From contig NZ_BAGM01000104.1 of assembly GCF_000308855.1 (NCBI RefSeq), forward strand, positions 1 through 33,347: 33,347 nucleotides of DNA, in the 5' to 3' direction. The notes under the pieces were generated by a model. The model searched no databases. It worked only from the letters and a program-made list of their open reading frames with translations, and had not been told where the DNA came from. Positions 31,934 through 33,347 of the stretch are shown piece after piece. A program made the position numbers and the translations under genes. Position 1 is the first letter of the stretch, and the number at the start of each line of letters is the position of its first letter. Source of the DNA: Nocardia veterana NBRC 100344 (GTDB lineage: Bacteria; Actinomycetota; Actinomycetes; Mycobacteriales; Mycobacteriaceae).

Positions 31934-32689
31934 TCACCATTCGTTGTTGTCGGCGACCAACCGCTCGGCGGCGGCGACCAGTGGGCGGAGTTGCGCGGCG
32001 AAGCCTTCGGCGGTGACACCGACGATGTCGACATCGGTCCGGGTGCGCACCACGTAGCGGCCGTCGCCGGCGACATCGATCCAGCACAGCACGCCCAGCG
32101 GCCGCATGCTGTCGTCACCGCGGCGGGCGGAGACCACGATCTGCCCGATGCCGTCGCGCGGCTGTTTCAACAATCGCCGCATCCGCGCGGTGGTGGAGGG
32201 CCCGGACACGGGGACGGTGACCAGATCACGGCTGTCCTCGCGCACCCGGTCCAGCGGCGCCGTGCGGCGTGGCTCGGTTCCCGGCGAATTCTCGGGCAGC
32301 AGTGAGACCACCCGAGCCGCCAGAGTGGCCGAATTACCCACGAACAGGCGGATATCGCCGCCGCGGTCGGGCCGGGAACCGGCGCGCTGGGCCGCGACGA
32401 CGGTGATGTGGCCGGCGGCCGTGCCCAGCACGCGCACCGCCCGCACCTCGTCGGCGCCCTGCTCACCGAAAACCTCGATTCGCACGGCCGGGCGAGCCAG
32501 CACGCGCAGCGCCGCCTCCAGATCGGGATCGAGGGTGCGATCGCACCATGCGGTCAGTTCCGGAAGTTGTTCGGCCCGTTCGGTGCTGGTCCGGGCGGAG
32601 AGGCGGACGGCGAGCGGGTACGGAATTCGATCACCGTCGATGCGCTGCCAGGCCACGGCGAACTGGTCGGGAGTCAGCGTCCATTTCAC
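31934..32689 (-). CDS. EspG-family ESX secretion-associated chaperone
   Basis: A 251-residue protein (MKWTLTPDQFAVAWQ at the start; LRPLVAAAERLVADNNEW at the end) with the layout of ESX secretion-associated EspG proteins, including the strand VVRTRTDVDIVGVTAEGFAAQL. EspG proteins bind PE-PPE pairs in the cytosol and deliver them to type VII secretion. GTG 32689 starts the frame. The gene upstream (27 bases away) encodes an Ala/Pro-rich acidic-tailed protein that may be its client, which would fit a small ESX accessory locus continuing to the right. Confidence 0.75.
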   Translation of the reverse strand: MKWTLTPDQFAVAWQRIDGDRIPYPLAVRLSARTSTERAEQLPELTAWCDRTLDPDLEAALRVLARPAVRIEVFGEQGADEVRAVRVLGTAAGHITVVAAQRAGSRPDRGGDIRLFVGNSATLAARVVSLLPENSPGTEPRRTAPLDRVREDSRDLVTVPVSGPSTTARMRRLLKQPRDGIGQIVVSARRGDDSMRPLGVLCWIDVAGDGRYVVRTRTDVDIVGVTAEGFAAQLRPLVAAAERLVADNNEW

Positions 32690-32716
32690 CGCCGCCGGAC
32701 CGCCTCGAACGCCCGA

Positions 32717-33347
32717 TCAGTCATCCTCGGACCATTCGCCGAGGACGGGCGGCGTGGTCGGATCGAGCTGACCGACCAGCTCGCCGCCGGGGTCGGCCGG
32801 TTCCAGGAAGGTCGGTTCGTCGAATTCGGGGTAGTAGTCCTCGTCCTCGTCGTCGTCGTTGCGGCGGACCGCTTTCACCGCAACGGCACCGGACGGGCCG
32901 GAGCGCACGGCATCCCCCGCGGCGAACGCTCCGCCGGCCAGACCGCCGACGATGCCGGCCCCCATTCCGGAGATCGAATCGGCGCCGGAGTTGCGATCCT
33001 GTTCGTGCTCGTCGCGTTTACCGGATTCGGAGGTCTGGGCCGGGCCGGTCGGGCTGCCCGCCGAGGCCGCTGCCGGGAGCACCGTCGCCATCGCCGGACC
33101 GGTGACCGGCGGCGGGGCGGCAGTCGGACCGGGAGCTGCCGATCGCTCGTGCGGCCCAACGGGATTCGCGACCACGGTGACGGCCGGACCGGGTGTGGTC
33201 GCCACGGCCGCGACGGTGGTGACGGAAGCGGGCGGAGCGGATGCCGGTACCACCGCCACCGGGGCGGTTGCGGCGGGCGCGACCACGGGTTGTTCCGCAT
33301 CGGTGCCCGGGGCGGACGGACCGGCGGCAGGTCGGTCCGCCGGGGGC
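32717..33347 (-). CDS. Ala/Pro-rich acidic-tailed protein, 5' part cut by window edge (possible PPE/ESX substrate)
   Basis: The minus-strand frame is open to the window's right edge and ends at 32717. The visible 209 residues are Ala/Pro/Val-rich low complexity (SVTTVAAVATTPGP, PVTGPAMATVLPAAAS), then a Gly/Ala patch (SISGMGAGIVGGLAGGAFAAG). A very acidic run (RRNDDDEDEDYYPEFDEP) and the tail TPPVLGEWSEDD follow. No fold is recognisable. Its place directly upstream of espG suggests the variable C-terminal part of a PPE-like substrate, but the diagnostic N-terminus is outside the window. Confidence 0.6.
   Translation of the reverse strand, partial: PPADRPAAGPSAPGTDAEQPVVAPAATAPVAVVPASAPPASVTTVAAVATTPGPAVTVVANPVGPHERSAAPGPTAAPPPVTGPAMATVLPAAASAGSPTGPAQTSESGKRDEHEQDRNSGADSISGMGAGIVGGLAGGAFAAGDAVRSGPSGAVAVKAVRRNDDDEDEDYYPEFDEPTFLEPADPGGELVGQLDPTTPPVLGEWSEDD

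Overview
The window is very GC-rich, densely packed DNA with GTG/ATG starts, ATGA and TGATG overlaps, several apparently leaderless genes and an EspG-type ESX secretion gene. All of this points to a mycolic-acid actinobacterium, most likely Nocardia or a close relative. It is an ordinary chromosomal segment. I see no rRNA, tRNA, CRISPR array, insertion sequence or integrase.

Left part (1-9866). A Rad50/SbcC-like ATPase with a CPVC zinc-hook motif runs off the left edge on the minus strand. Divergent from it is a four-gene operon coupled by ATGA overlaps: SWIM zinc-finger protein, MoxR-type AAA+ ATPase, DUF5682 protein and VWA/MIDAS protein. This set corresponds to the uncharacterised E. coli yehL/M/P/Q genes. 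Upstream of it lies a near-exact copy of the actinobacterial DNA-damage promoter (TTGTCRGTG, 8 bases, TA-rich -10), so the operon may belong to the PafBC damage response. The DUF5682 protein carries motifs like those of TraB/TIKI/EreA-type hydrolases. A leaderless zinc-ribbon protein and a strong hairpin follow.

Middle (9867-20314). A two-gene FtsX-type ABC exporter comes first on the minus strand. Then come a PAP2 phosphatase, a Ser/Thr kinase without a sensor domain, endonuclease IV (again behind a damage-type promoter), an alkylsulfatase-like dioxygenase, and a class III CoA-transferase plus HMG-CoA-lyase pair. In both the ABC operon and the CoA operon, the two genes are bridged by a related short coding element (MSxxRAAxHxADRVRVxR) with overlapping stop/start codons and a conserved hairpin. 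In the ABC operon the element is duplicated in frame.

Right part (19571-33347). A TetR regulator faces an FAD monooxygenase and a SnoaL-like protein, with two palindromic operators on the monooxygenase promoter and start codon. Next are a decayed GNAT gene, a small membrane protein, a Thr/Pro-rich exported protein, a heterodimeric acyl-CoA dehydrogenase pair, a methyltransferase, a DeaD-type RNA helicase, a nitrilase-family hydrolase with a phosphoribosyltransferase, a gamma-carbonic anhydrase, EspG, and the C-terminal end of an Ala/Pro-rich acidic-tailed protein at the right edge.
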